From the NCBI GenBank assembly GCA_009823505.1, contig VZQC01003076.1, forward strand, positions 1,695,114-1,759,113: a DNA stretch of 64,000 nt. Reading direction: 5' to 3'. A program made the position numbers and the translations under genes. Each line of letters begins with the position of its first letter. The stretch's first letter is position 1. Below are positions 34,593 to 46,025 of this stretch, piece after piece. The DNA comes from Rhizomys pruinosus (taxonomy: Eukaryota > Chordata > Mammalia > Rodentia > Spalacidae). A model generated the notes under the pieces. That model searched no databases and had not been told where the DNA came from. It saw only the letters and a program-made list of their open reading frames with translations.

Positions 34593-34799
34593 ATAATTTT
34601 GTTGTATCAATTTTAAATTTGTTGTGTGATAGAAATATTAAATTAAACTTAATATAACTTAGCCTGTCAATATCATGTAATTTAATAAGCTATCAGTATT
34701 TTTGCACAGTTTGTGGTAAATTGTTTTCTAAAGTAGTCATTATATGATCAGATCAATAACACTATACTACTACCTTTAGATATTTTCCATTTTGTTTTA

Positions 34800-35065
34800 A
34801 GTCAGGGCTTTGCAATGTAGGCAGTCTGGTCTCAGATTCACTAGTAGCCCAGGATAGCCTCAAATTTACTGGGCCTTCCTGTCTCAGGATCTTGAATGCT
34901 GGAGTTAAGAGTATGCACCACTATATATTGTCTTTAAGATAGCATTACTTGCCTAATGTGGTGGTGAATATTATAGTCACAGTAGCACTTATGAGGTGCA
35001 GGCAGGATGACCAAGAGTTCAAGAACAACCTGGGCTATTCAGCAAGACCTTGTCTCAAATATCCA
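34800..35065. mobile_element. Two decayed B1/B4-like SINEs in opposite orientation
   Basis: 34800-34930 reads antisense (GCCCAGGATAGCCTCAAATTTACT, AATGCTGGAGTTAAGAGTATGCACCAC). 34950-35065 reads sense (GCCTAATGTGGTGGTGAATATTATAGTCACAG, AGTTCAAGAACAACCTGGGC, CTTGTCTCAAA). Both are old. Confidence 0.6.
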
Positions 35066-35089
35066 AAATGAATGAAAAGAAAGGAAGAG

Positions 35090-35172
35090 AATGGGAAAGG
35101 GAAGGAAGGAGGAATGAAGGAAAGAAGGATGGAACGAAGGAAAGAAGGGAGGGAGGGAGGGAGGAAAGAAGT
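35090..35172 (+). repeat. Purine-rich GGAA/GAAGG tract
   Basis: Almost uninterrupted purines (GGAAGGAGG, GGAAAGAAGG and GGGAGG words), following the SINE tail. Confidence 0.8.
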
Positions 35173-35262
35173 TATCTGAAATGGAATCTAATGTCATTCA
35201 ATAGATCATGATTTAGGAAAGTGGCATATTTACCATCCAGAGTCTTAATTTTGTTATCTATT

Positions 35263-35265
<3 letters not shown>

Positions 35266-35317
<52 letters not shown>

Positions 35318-35327
35318 GTGTGTGTGT

Positions 35328-35361
<34 letters not shown>

Positions 35362-35362
35362 G
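35266..35362 (+). repeat. (TC)n-(TG)n compound microsatellite
   Basis: A TC run at 35266-35311 is followed by a TG run to about 35362. Confidence 0.95.
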
Positions 35363-35589
35363 AGTGATGAGGAGGACACGCCACTGCATGGCATATATGA
35401 AGTTCAGAAGACAACTTCACAGAATCTGTTTTCTCCTCCTTCATTTATCTGGGCCCCAGAGATTTAACTCAGGTCGCTGGGCTTGCATGGAGGCTGCCTT
35501 TACCCATTCTTCCAGCCCCTTGGAAATGGATGGTTCCTACATTTCCAGTTCTTTGTGGAAAATGATCTAGTAGAATACTACAGAGTAAT

Positions 35590-35935
35590 GGTTAATACTG
35601 ATTATTGATAGGATATAGAATCACCTAGATGACAAGCTTCTGAGCATGCCTGTGAGAGAACCTGGCCTGGGTTAACAACCTGAGGTGGAAGACCCTCCCC
35701 ATTTATATAGGCAACACCATGAGCTTGGGGAATGGACTGACCAAAACCAGAAAATGAGCTGAGCACCACCTTTCATTTCTCTCTGCCCTGACTGTGGACA
35801 CTGTGAACAACTGCCTCAAACGCTTGCTTCCATAGCTTCCAGGCAATGTGCACTACACTCTTAAACCCTGAACCAGAATATATCTTCCCTTCTTTAAGTC
35901 ACGTACTTTGTCACATTGATGAGTGAATTTTGAAT
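35590..35935 (+). mobile_element. MaLR/ERVL-type LTR relic, sense
   Basis: GTTAATACTGATTATTGATAGGATATAGAATCACCTAGATGACAAGC, GGCATGCCTGTGAGAGAA-like and GCTGAGCACCACC-CATTTCTCTCTGCCCTGACTGTGGA segments follow a common rodent ERVL/MaLR LTR plan. The right end resembles the CTTTAAGTCAC...TTTGTCACA end of such LTRs. Confidence 0.6.
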
Positions 35936-36775
35936 GTAGATTTCAAATGTAAATTTTCTGTCTCAACTACTCATGACTAAACATCGTTTTGATAACATGT
36001 GCCTTCTCATATTTAGAGTATTTATATTCTTCAATTATTCTTTTCCCTCCCAAGAAACAGGAACCTAGCATTCTAGAATGAAACCTTCATTAGCCAAAAT
36101 AACTCAGAGAAAACACAGACAAACACATAACACACATACATATCACAAGCCCATCTGAGTTGTCTTCCACCCAAAGTAAATAAACCAATGAATGAAAATG
36201 GAGAAATGCTTTTCTTTATCATGGCTATTGCTGTGATGGATGATAGTGGTAATTTGCTAATTTCTAAGTTTGTTCATTGCTGTTTTTCTCCTTCTTGAAC
36301 AGGTGCTGAACATTAATTACAATACTTTCAATACTGCTTATTTATTGATCATTAGCATAAGTGCTTTCCTCTTCTCAGCTCATATTTTAGCAGTTACCAT
36401 TTGGATCAGGTTATATATCTTGACCAGAGCCATGCAGTTGGTAATGAGTGGAATAATAATCAAATCAACTGACTCTAATCACTACACTTCATGATGTTAC
36501 TCAGCACATTTTATAGGGATACACAAAGCGATCATTGCTGACAAATAGCTAATTGGTTATTGTTTACTCTGTGTGTTTCCTCCCAAACATCACCTGAGCA
36601 AAATGACCATGACAATCATGCAGGAGTGGAAAGAGTAAGGAAGTAGCAGCCTTTCATCGTCAGGCCTCCTGTACAGGAATAGATGATGTGATGCTTAAAT
36701 TATATTGGAAATTTTACTATATTTAAAATCAACAGGAAAACACCCTTGTAAGTGTATGTCCATGAAAGTGCTTTT
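35936..36775. other. No recognised feature
   Basis: AT-rich unrecognised DNA; a 74-codon open frame at 36270-36494 is hydrophobic but unsupported. Confidence 0.3.
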
Positions 36776-36790
36776 AGAAAGGTTTATCTG

Positions 36791-37387
36791 TACTGCTGCA
36801 TAGAACTCCATTGTGTAGATGTACCACATGTTCTCTATCCACTCGTCAGTTGAGGGGCATTTAGGTTGGTTCCAGCTCCTTGCTATTGTGAAGAGAGCTG
36901 CAATATGGAGTTCTGTGCAGCAGTAAAGAAAGACGACATCACGAGCTTTGCAGGAAAATGGCTGGAGCTAGAGGACATCATGCTGAGTGAAGTAACACAG
37001 TCCCAGAAAAACAAACGACGAATGGTATCCCTCATCTGTGGATGCTAGTGCCAATTACCCAATTGTAAGCATTTCTTGTGTAGGGCCCCCTGAGCTTTTG
37101 TCCAAAGCAGTTGGGCATAACGCATTTTGGAAACAACAACAACAACAGAAAAGACTGCATCAAAGAACTGACTGCAACAGTGAACTTCTGCTCAAAACAG
37201 TCAACTTCTCCATGGAAAATATTGAGAAAGACTAAGAGATGGAAAGCATGTTTGGCAGAATGCATGAGCTCTGGCGGGGTGGGGGAATGAGCGGGAACAT
37301 GGGTCTAGATTTGTTAAAAATAAATAAATAAATAAATTTATGTGAGAAAAAAAAACAAAACAAAACAAACAAAAAAACAAAACAAAA
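36791..37387 (+). mobile_element. Short twin-primed LINE-1 (597 bp) with perfect target duplication
   Basis: 36791 to about 36904 is ORF2 3' sequence inverted. From about 36905 (ATGGAGTTCTGTGCAGCAGTAAAG) the element reads plus through the ORF2 C-terminus (last stretch MVSLICGC) and a short, diverged 3' untranslated region to an (AAAT)/(AAAAC) tail. AGAAAGGTTTATCTG occurs exactly at 36776-36790 and 37388-37402. The untranslated region is only about 280 bp, much shorter than in the other copies, so this is a different subfamily or an internally deleted copy. Confidence 0.95.
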
Positions 37388-37429
37388 AGAAAGGTTTATC
37401 TGAAGAGCAATACCTATCCTGGACATGGA

Positions 37430-37625
37430 TAGCAATGTCCTGTGGCTGCAGCCCCAGACCAAACAAAAAGGAGAAAATGAGCTGTGTGCCAGCACTCACT
37501 GCTCTCTGCTCCCTGACTTTGGGCACAATGCTCCTCCCTGCATGGTTTTTCCATCAACATGGTGGACTTCATCGGTTCACCAGCTTTGAACTACAAGAAA
37601 TCCTCCCCCTCTCAAGTGAGACTGC
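37430..37625 (+). mobile_element. Partial MaLR/ERVL-type LTR, sense
   Basis: CCAGACCAAACAAAAAGGAGAAAATGAGCTGTGTGCCAGCACTCACTGCTCTCTGCTCCCTGACTTTGG is the middle of the same general LTR type as at 35590. Confidence 0.5.
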
Positions 37626-38668
37626 TGTGTGAAGGTACTATGTACAAAGTGAGGGCAGGGCCTGGGAAACCAGCACTCCAAAAACAGACAAGTGGAGTGT
37701 CCACAGGTAAGGAGCTTCGACGCCCCACCATCCTTCAAGGTCTACAGCATTCCCCACATCCCTTAGAGAAGGAGTTTACAGGGGTTCACCCAGTGTCTGT
37801 ATTTCCATAGAGCTAATTCTGACTGCGCTATCTGGTAGCATTTGAGGCTTCATAAAGATTAATATCATTTCAGAGTCAGGGCGCCTAAATATCTTCCAAT
37901 TCTGAGTAGATTCCTTACTCTCCTGTGTATAGAAATGACCATATATCTTCTGAGCATGGGTTACAGAAAGTACCAGAACCCACCTAAGCAAATGCAGAAC
38001 TAATCTTAAGATAAGGGCTCAAGGAAAAAGCAGGAAATTGGGGGAAAGAATCCAAAAGCAGAAGGAAACATGAGCATCTCTTTCTGGTCAAAACCTAGGA
38101 AGACGCCAACTTCAGGGAAAAGCTCTTAAACCCCACACAATGCCATAGAAATTGTTAGAGAACAATCCACCCAGGATCTGAGGCTGACTTACCATGGTGA
38201 AGTCTCTCCCAGCCACAGAAAAGGGAAGAAGTGTGTGCACAGCAACGTTGTCATGGCCACTGCTCTCTTGGAGAGGGAGAAGGTAACCCTGAGATAGCAG
38301 GAGCATTGTGAAACAAATATCTAGTTACATAATCCACAATACACCCATCAGTGGAACTGACAGTGGCACTTTCTGATGAGATCCTTGTCAAAGCTGGCAG
38401 CAAAGGGCAGAAGACACAGCAGATCCATGGATGACAAGACACACTACAGCACCATGGAGAGGAGAGCCTTGAGCGAACTTGAGAGAAGAGCTTCTGAGAT
38501 GACTGAGCACAAAGGATGTGACAACAGGTTAAAATATTTTAGCTCAATCCAGGTCAAGTTAATAGGCTTACAAAGCCATCAGTCAGAACTGGTATTGTTC
38601 AGGTGAATGATAATACAAAGTTAAAGTTGTCAATCAGAAACTTGGAGAGAGTTACACATACAAACAGA
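37626..38668. other. No recognised feature
   Basis: Unrecognised DNA about 1 kb long; short open frames only. Confidence 0.3.
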
Positions 38669-38715
38669 AAGAGAGAGAGAGAGAAAGAGACAGAGGGAGA
38701 GAGAGGCACACACAC
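38669..38715 (+). repeat. (GA)n/(CA)n tract at the left edge of an LTR
   Basis: GAGAGAGAGAGAAAGAGACAGAGG followed by GGCACACACAC. Confidence 0.85.
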
Positions 38716-39094
38716 TGTCCTAGTTTGCCTTCAATTGCCGTGATCACACACCAACCAAAGCAACTTGGGAAAGCAAGGGTTATAGTTCATGGTTCACCAT
38801 CAAGAGAAGCCAGGCAAGAACTCAGGGCAGAACCTGGAGGCAGGAATCTGGAGACAGAAGTTGAAGCACAGACCATGGAGGAATACTGCTTAGTGGCTAG
38901 CTCATGTGGCCTGTGCTCAGCCTGCTTTCTTATTCAACCTAGGACCAAGTGCCCAGAGGTGGCTCCATAGCAGCCTCCCACATCACTCAGCAATCAAGAA
39001 AATGGTGCACAGACACGCCCATAGGCCAAATACAGGAAATTCCTCAATGGAGGTTTCTCTACCCAGATATGTCAAGTTAACTGAAGCTATGCAG

Positions 39095-39098
<4 letters not shown>
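38716..39098 (-). mobile_element. Solo-like LTR of the 44-kb element's family, antisense
   Basis: Starts TGTCCTAGTTTGCCTTCAATTGCCGTGA and ends TCAAGTTAACTGAAGCTATGCAGCACA. This is the reverse complement plan of the LTRs at 44046, 45621 and 48606 (their start TGTGCTG-ATAGCTTTAGTGTCAACTTGACA and end GTCACAGCAATGGAAGACAAACCAGAACA). It is more diverged than those. Both flanks are CA-repeat, so the target duplication cannot be told apart from the microsatellite. Confidence 0.8.
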
Positions 39099-39126
<28 letters not shown>

Positions 39127-39245
39127 CATACACACACTCACACATACATACACACTCACACACACATACAGACACACACATACACATGCACACATACACA
39201 CACACATACACACATACATACACACACATACACACACATACATAC
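39099..39245 (+). repeat. (CA)n / CACATA-rich microsatellite
   Basis: An imperfect array of CA with CATACACACA variants. Open frames through it on both strands are repeat artefacts. Confidence 0.93.
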
Positions 39246-40095
39246 AATGTATCGATATATAATGATAAAATATACTGCACTAAAAATAAGCTGAGCAAAA
39301 TGTACAACAAGGTGGACAGATATAATTTTCAGAATTCATAGTTATATCTTGAGTATTGTCAAGAAATTCAGTTTATAGGTCTGTGTATCTATTAAAATAA
39401 CCTACTGTGTTAATCAATGTTATTCAACTTAAACTGTGATTTTTCTCTCCAGTTCATATATTTCTCTAACTCACTGTCACCAAGAAGCCATGTTTCCACA
39501 GCAACAAATAGATTCCAGTTACTTTCTTTTGCTTGAATCTAAAATTAATTCTAATTCATTGTACTTAAAATTTATAAATTTTACCAAAGGAATCTGCAGT
39601 TATTATCCCTAATGAAGCCCCTGTGGTGTGCCAGCCTCAGCAGTGAGTGTCAACACTTGTCTTATTTGCCCCTCAAATCTTCCATTTTCCCAAATATGCT
39701 ATTTCCAAATTAATTGTAATCTAGACTTCCCATCAAGTTTATACACTTGTGTCACTACTCAGCTTTCAATATTTAATCATAACTTTTGAAACAAAAATTC
39801 AATTTTAATAATCTATTTTCCATTATACGTTAATAAATTAGGTATAAAAAACTAACGTTTTTCCTGCTTCTCAAGATATAACAGCAAAAATTTCTAAATA
39901 ATGGGAAATCATTTCTGCTCCAAATAAACATAGCATATGTCAGGTTTCAGCCTCAAGACAATTTTTATGACCAAGTCACCAGACCTAAAAATGAATTTTA
40001 TGATAAAAATGCAACCTTTTAAAAGAAAAACAATTTTCAAAGCCTTTGTCTCACTAATTATTTCTGTTACTAATTTGGAGAATTTAAAACAATTC
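39246..40095. other. No recognised feature
   Basis: AT-rich DNA with no gene signal. Confidence 0.3.
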
Positions 40096-40790
40096 CTAAC
40101 ATTAAAAAATATTTTTATTGAGTTTTTGTCCATTTTATATAATACATCTTAATGAAACTTAGACCCCTCCCCCATCTGTCCTCCCATAATCACCCCACCA
40201 GATTTCACGCATTCTGTCATGAATGTTAAGTCCCACTGTCAAGCATTTGTGCCCATGTCCCTCCATGCAAATTCATCCATTGGAGTCTAATCGGCCTATC
40301 TAGACTGATTAAAGATCCACTGTCCCTCGCCCTGAAGTAATCTGTTGCCAATAATCTGTTGGCTATGGCTGGCTCCTACTGCCCATTTCACAGGTTCTAT
40401 GCATAGTTTTGTCTGACTGAGGCTGCATGGGTCTCCCTCATGCTATTTCCTTTGTTGCATGTTCCTATGAGCAAGTTTCCAGAGGCCTGAAAACCTTTGT
40501 TTCCTTATGTCCAGGCACCAACCCTGGCTCTTACTATTTGTCCAGACCCTCTTCTGAAATGGTCCTTAGCCATGGGTGGGACACACACTGCAGTCTCATT
40601 CTCTACACCTTGGCCAGTTGTGGCATTCTGTTGTATGAGGAAGCTTTGCTGGTGGGAGTTGAGGGATGCACTAGTATCTTCTCTATCCCCTGCCTGGCTA
40701 TGTCCCATGAGCCTTAGGTGTCAAGGTCTTGCTATAGACGTGTCACCTAGGGCTGGGCATTTCTCAGACATATATTTTCTGTGTGTGATC
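40096..40790 (-). mobile_element. Possible old L1 3' untranslated region, antisense
   Basis: AAATATTTTTATTGAGTTTTTGTCC at the left resembles the antisense 3' end of L1s (compare TTAATTTTTATTGATGC at 8776). C-rich blocks CCCCTCCCCCATCTG and CCCACC follow, as in the antisense G-rich tract. The rest is diverged and not aligned to another copy here. Confidence 0.4.
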
Positions 40791-41552
40791 AGTTGTGCAA
40801 CTCTGTAATATTTCAAAAAGAAGCTTCTTTGATGAATAGTACACTTGTCAGGGAAGAAGGCAGCCCTAAAGTGTTTTTGATGTGATAATGCCATTTTGGT
40901 GTTCTTTCATATCTTCTTATTTCATAGTTCAGTTCCAAGCTCTCATTGTGAGGTTTAGACAACTCGACAAAAACACATGGACAAAATCATGCTTCTGAAG
41001 CTGATGGTGTCAATGAAGACAAGAAGCAAAGAATTTAAGAACTGAACAGAGGATAGGTGAATATTTTTCCTGATTTATTATTAAAAGTAGAGGACTTCTC
41101 CCTTATTTATATAACAAGCAGCTTGTATTACCTATTGTTCTTTCAGCATTCTTGAATCCTTTGCTTCTTTTCTTCATTGATCTAGAAGCTCATTTAAGAG
41201 GAAAAATGAATCAAGGCAAACACATTACACTGACTGAATAGTTATCATACCAAACAATGTTCTTAATATTTTTAGCTCATTGGATTTATTTAATTTTCAT
41301 CAGTCTCTGTGGTAACATATTATTAATATACCACTTTTATACATTAATAAATAAAAAAGTATGTTTGCCTAGAGTATTCCCATCAATAGATAATAGAGAA
41401 AGCGACCAAATCCAGATGGCCAAATTACAACCTCATTGCTATCCTGTGTCCTCCCTACCTCAAATTTGAGAAAACAAAGAAAAATACAGACTCCAAAATT
41501 ATAGTCTCTTATTTTAGGTTAGTAATTAGTTTTTTCTCTATTCCCGCTGTAC
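40791..41552. other. No recognised feature
   Basis: Unrecognised DNA. Confidence 0.3.
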
Positions 41553-41600
41553 AAGTTCTACTGTTGTTGTTGTTGCTGTTGTGTTGTTGTTGTTGTTGGG
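41553..41600 (+). repeat. (GTT)n microsatellite
   Basis: GTTGTTGTTGTTGCTGTTGTGTTGTTGTTGTTG, imperfect. Confidence 0.9.
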
Positions 41601-42365
41601 CATTTTGCTTTTAGAATCAACTGAATTTTGGAGAACTAGAAACCAATGTATGTTTCAAAAAACTTCTAGAAGAGAAATTGGTAGTTAAGAACAACTTAGT
41701 ATTCCTAAAGACACCCCTTCAAATCTCTAAGAGTTAGGTCATGTGGAAGTCTTTATGACAGAGTAAACTTTTTTAGAAGATGAACATCTAGTATATCATT
41801 TGGAAAAATTTAGTAAGTTTCTGTGCTAAGGAGCAGTTTCTAAACATATCACCTCTCAGATGATAACTACTTAATTTTTGACAGAGTATTAATCTCACCT
41901 TACTAGTCACTCAGGATCACAAAACTCCATTAGAACCACCCACATTTCAGGAAGTGTCCATCTATAAATTTATCCCAGCTGTTCTAGACACAGGACAGCC
42001 TCTGGTTGCTAAACTTGCTCGTTCCTTCCTTCCTACACTGACTTTCTACCCAACCTAGCAGGCATCTCCCTTACCAGTCACACCCAGAGAAGTCTTTCTG
42101 GCAGGAGGATTTAAATAGGACAGTGCGGTGCTTGCCAGTACAATTCAGTTATGCTCGCTGAGGGTCAGATGTTCTGTTCCCTAAAGAATTGTCATCATTT
42201 CCCAGTGATGGCTCACTTTTCCTCCAGACCAGTGCAAATAAAGATGAGTAAGGGGCTACACAAATAGTCTCTGACCATCACAACCCCGAAAGACCAAATG
42301 ATGGAAGAAGATAAATGTTTTTATCATTGGGTAATGATTCTTTAAGCATTTCATTGAGAATTAAA
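41601..42365. other. No recognised feature
   Basis: Unrecognised DNA. Confidence 0.3.
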
Positions 42366-42600
42366 GAATGAGTGTCCGGGGAAATAGCTCAGTGAGTGGG
42401 TAAAGTGTTTTCTGCACCCAAGCATGAGAAACTGAAATGGACTCCCAAAGACCACATAAAAATCCAGGCAGTGTGGTGATGTCTGGTAGTCCCAGCACGC
42501 AGAAAGTGGATACAGGTGTCTGGTGCTCCTGAGGAGTAACACTCAGGTGGCCCTCTGGCCTTCACATGTAGGCACATGTGTAGGAGCTTCTCTTGCTAGA
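42366..42600 (+). mobile_element. Old composite SINE (tRNA-like head, B1-like middle)
   Basis: GGGGAAATAGCTCAGTGAGTGGGTAAAG is a tRNA-like head. AATCCAGGCAGTGTGGTGATGTCTGGTAGTCCCAGCACGCAGAAAG resembles a B1-type middle. Confidence 0.5.
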
Positions 42601-42614
42601 GCAGGTGCAGTGCA

Positions 42615-43260
42615 GCCCTGCTAAGGGATGGGGAGCACAGTGGCCACTTGTGGTTACTGTGGGGAACTGACCCCTCAGCACAGAGGTCAGTTGGTCACTT
42701 TCATAATCCAACCTGAGAGGTACTTCCAACTCAGGTCCTTAGCCTGGGCAGCGGAAAGCCTCCCATCTGGCAGAGCTTTCCCACCTGCCCAAAGACTGCT
42801 GGTCTCTGGGAACAAGTTTCATGCTGATGGCTGATGGCTTACCTTCAGCCTACACCTACTCACAATTCACTCCATAGGTTGGTGACCTGATTGGTCTCGT
42901 CCAACCCCATGCTAGCTTACCAGGTTGGTGGTCTGATAGACCCCTGTCTAATCCACTAGCCACCGACACTCAAAATCCAGGCCTGCTTCAGCCTGTGCAT
43001 GGGCAAAATAATGGACAGAGCATTCTGTGTAACGATGGTAATGGAGAATTCAATTTATTGCCTGCTGCAAGTCACTTTTATAAACAAAATAACATCAGCT
43101 CCCAGAGCCAATCACAGACCCCCAGTTTCATGCCACTGTATTCTGTTGCTCCACCTAGCATCATGTCCCTGGGCCATGTCGCTTGCTCCCTCTTGGGGCA
43201 GGGTCAGAGGAATCTTATGACTCTCACATTGTGCCCTGAGGGATGCTAGCTGAGGACTAG
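42615..43260 (-). mobile_element. ERV-type LTR (family shared with 58.66 kb), antisense
   Basis: On the minus strand: a CCCTGCCCCAAGAGGGAGCAAGC block, a CCAAT-like GATTGGCTCTGGGAGCTGATG, TATAAAA (43082-43076), AATAAA (43059-43054), then a U5-like part with TCACCAACC repeats. The same order and many of the same words occur on the plus strand at 58660-59250. The layout (CCAAT-TATA-AATAAA within about 60 bp) suggests an LTR promoter/polyadenylation unit. Outer borders are approximate and no target duplication was found. Confidence 0.55.
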
Positions 43261-44040
43261 CTCCTAGTTCAAACTGGATCTTCCCACTAATATGTATGTG
43301 AATTCACATAAATGTGAATGCAAGTAAATGAATAAATAAGTTTAAACTAATCAAGTGTAAAGAATTCTATGTATAGTTGTAGTCAGACTTGATTTTTCTC
43401 ATTTAGAGATCTGGTGTTCCTACTATGGCATGAAATTATTAATGATGTCATTAAGCATCCTAAGGCAATTCTTATTAAAAAGAAGTTTAGTAATTGCATT
43501 TACATTGTTAACATTGATCTGTATCTAAGTATATTAATACATGAAATCAACATTTAGATTTAAAATAATTTCATTTATGTAATATGTAGTTTAAAATGAG
43601 AAACTATTTTTCCAGTGTAGTTTGTAGTATAAATGTGTAAGAAAACAATTCTCATTACAACAGGACATCACTTTCATACTGAGACATTTATTCAATCAAT
43701 AAACATTTATTTAGCTATTTGCCAAGTATTTGAATTTCAGTGAACAGCACAGAACATCCTTGTTTTGATGGAGCTTGCAGTATACAGTGAGAGACAATGA
43801 ATCCACACACCAATAAAGGCACAATCTCAGATGCTCAGGAGACAACTGGGGGTGAGAGATAGAACAAAGAGGAGAGGTGTTGGTTTAGACCTGTCATTTG
43901 GGAAAATGTAGGTTAGGGTTTAAGTTAAAAGGCTGTCTGTGAAGTGTCTGTGACAGTGACAGAGGGAATCACAAATACAAAAACTCAGAGGCAAGAGAAT
44001 GCAAGCACTTCTGATATTTTTATATTTTCATGCTAGCAGG
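43261..44040. other. No recognised feature
   Basis: AT-rich unrecognised DNA up to the target duplication of the LTR element. Confidence 0.3.
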
Positions 44041-44045
44041 GAAAG

Positions 44046-44450
44046 TGTGCTGGGTAGCTTTAGTGTCAACTTGACACACCTGGGTTGAGAGAGCCTCAAT
44101 TGGGGAATTGGCTCCATTGGATTGGCCTGCGGCCATGTCTGTGGAGTATTGTCTTGATTATCAGGCAATGTGGGAGGGCCCAGCCCACAATGAGTAGTGC
44201 CACCCTGGGCAGGTTGTGTACCGTATAAGAAGGTGGACTGGGCATGAGCCAGGGGAGCAAGCCAGTGAATAGCATTCCTCCATGGTTTGTGCTTCAGCTC
44301 CTGCCTCCAGGTTCTTGCCCTGAGTTCTTGTCTTGGGCTCCCTAAATGATGAACTGTGACCCAGGAGATGTGAGCTGAATAAACTCCTTCCTCCCCAAAT
44401 TGGTGTCTGTCAGAGTGTTTTGTCACAGCAATGGAAGACAAACCAGAACA
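44046..44450 (+). repeat. 5' LTR
   Basis: TGTGCTGGGTAGC start and CCAGAACA end. TATAAGA at 44224-44230 and AATAAA at 44378-44383 supply the promoter and polyadenylation signals. Confidence 0.93.
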
Positions 44451-44455
44451 GAAAT

Positions 44456-44472
44456 TGGTACCAGGAGTGGGG
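44456..44472 (+). promoter_or_regulatory. Primer-binding site (tRNA-Leu-type by family)
   Basis: TGGTACCAGGAGTGGGG starts five bases after the 5' LTR, begins with the obligatory TGG (complement of tRNA CCA), and matches the MaLR/ERVL style. The tRNA identity is from family knowledge and not checked. Confidence 0.75.
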
Positions 44473-45620
44473 TATTGCTGTGACAGACCTGACCTTGGTG
44501 TTTTGGGGAAGGATTGTGGAGGTGTTTGGAACTTTGGGCTGGGAAGATCATTGAATACCTAAATATCATTGCTGTGGAGCTTGGAGCAGTTTGCTGAAGG
44601 ATTTGTAGAAGATGGAGGCCTGGCTTATGAAGTTTCTAGTTTCAAAGGGGAGAAGAGATTATCAGGACTGTGTAATCTGTGGGTTCTGGTCAGCTGGGGC
44701 TGAAGAATCAGCTGTAAGTAACAAGAGACCAGAACCTGAAGTGAAATCTTTGTTGTACTGGGACAATTGATGCTGGTTAGCTGGGGCTGAAAAATCAGCT
44801 GTAAGTAACAAGAGACCAGCATCACTGTGGTGAAATCTTCTGGGAAGAATTTCTTCAGGGTCAGCACACAGAAGCTGTGTTCCAGAAGGGGCCTGAGCCT
44901 CCATATCAAGCCAGAAGCAGGACTTGTCAGTGTGTAAGAGTCTCCTATATGGTTCTGGTGTTGAAATTTGAGGGGGTCACAGAGAGCAGCTGAGGCTTGG
45001 CACTGTGAGACGTCAGGAAAGACCATTGGTGGAAATGCACCTCGGCTGCAGTGAAGACCCCAAGATTGCAGGGGTCATGGAGAGAAGCTGAGGCTTTGCA
45101 CCAGGAGAGGTCAGAAGAGACCATTGGTGAAGGTGCTGCCTCAGTTTCAGTGGTGACCCCAGCTTTTTGGAGATGCTGGGACCGTGGGATGACCACCAAG
45201 AGCAGTGGCAGGTGTGGAATGGAGTTGGCCTGGGCCTGCGAGATGAGCTGTGTGTGCTGTGGATGGCAGAGCAGAGAAGGGGAGCTGCCAAAACCCTTTG
45301 GAGCCCAGAAGATCGTGAGTGAATCCCAGGTGTCCAGCCTTGAGTTACTTTGCTGGACTTAGGTTTTTGTTTGAGTGTGCCTGATTCTTCCCTTTGAAAT
45401 AAGACAGTACTTGTTTTGGATTTTACAGCAGCCCCCAGTTAAGAGACTTTTAACGGACTGTGAACTTTTAAGTGTTTGGACATTTTAAGGACTGTGGGGC
45501 TTTTAATGTTGTACTGTCTTAGGTTGTGATTAATGTTAACATCATACGTTGGGGATAAGAACTGGAAAGTGGTGGTTTAATAGTGACGTGTTTTGTGTGT
45601 CAAGTTTACAAAGGGTCAAT

Positions 45621-46025
45621 TGTGCTGAATAGCTTTAGTGTCAACTTGACACACCTGGGTTGAGGGAGCCTCAACTGGGGAATTGGCTCCATTGGATTGG
45701 CCTGTGGCCACATCTGTGGAGTATTGTATTGATTATCAGGCAATGTGGGAGGGCCCAGCCCACAATGAGTAGTGCCACCCTGGGTAGGTTGTGTACCATA
45801 TAAGAAGGTGGACTGGGCATGAGCCAGGGGAGCAAGCCAGTGAATAGCATTCCTCCATGGTTTGTGCTTCAGCTCCTGCCTCCAGGTTCTTGCCCTGAGT
45901 TCTTGCCTTGAGCTCACTAAGTGATGAACTGTGACCCAGGAAATGTAAGCTGAATAAACCCTTTCCTCCCCAAGCTGGTGTCAGTCAGAGTGTTTTGTCA
46001 CAGCAATGGAAGACAAACCAGAACA
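45621..46025 (+). repeat. 3' LTR
   Basis: Same length and ends as the 5' LTR; TATAAGA at 45799-45805. The GAAAG duplication follows directly. Confidence 0.93.

Larger units (their letters stand above)
44046..46025 (+). mobile_element. Complete non-coding two-LTR retrotransposon (MaLR/ERVL-type)
   Basis: Two direct LTRs of 405 bp each (44046-44450 and 45621-46025) flank 1170 bp of internal sequence. The element is bracketed by the 5-bp direct repeat GAAAG (44041-44045 and 46026-46030). Just after the 5' LTR is a primer-binding-site-like TGGTACCAGGAGTGGGG, typical of MaLR/ERVL internal starts. The 3' LTR is preceded by ACAAAGGGTCAAT. I count about 21 differences between the LTRs (roughly 95% identity). 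The interior holds no gag, protease or reverse transcriptase reading frame; it is partly built of tandem duplications. It must have moved with proteins from another element. Confidence 0.93.

Noticed and set aside
38983..39310. 86-118 codon open frames rich in His-Thr or Cys-Val
   Set aside because: Direct translation of the CA/GT microsatellite.
44028..45917. Minus-strand open frames of 103-137 codons in the LTR element
   Set aside because: They are antisense to the LTRs and interior, are repeated in each LTR, and match no retroviral protein.
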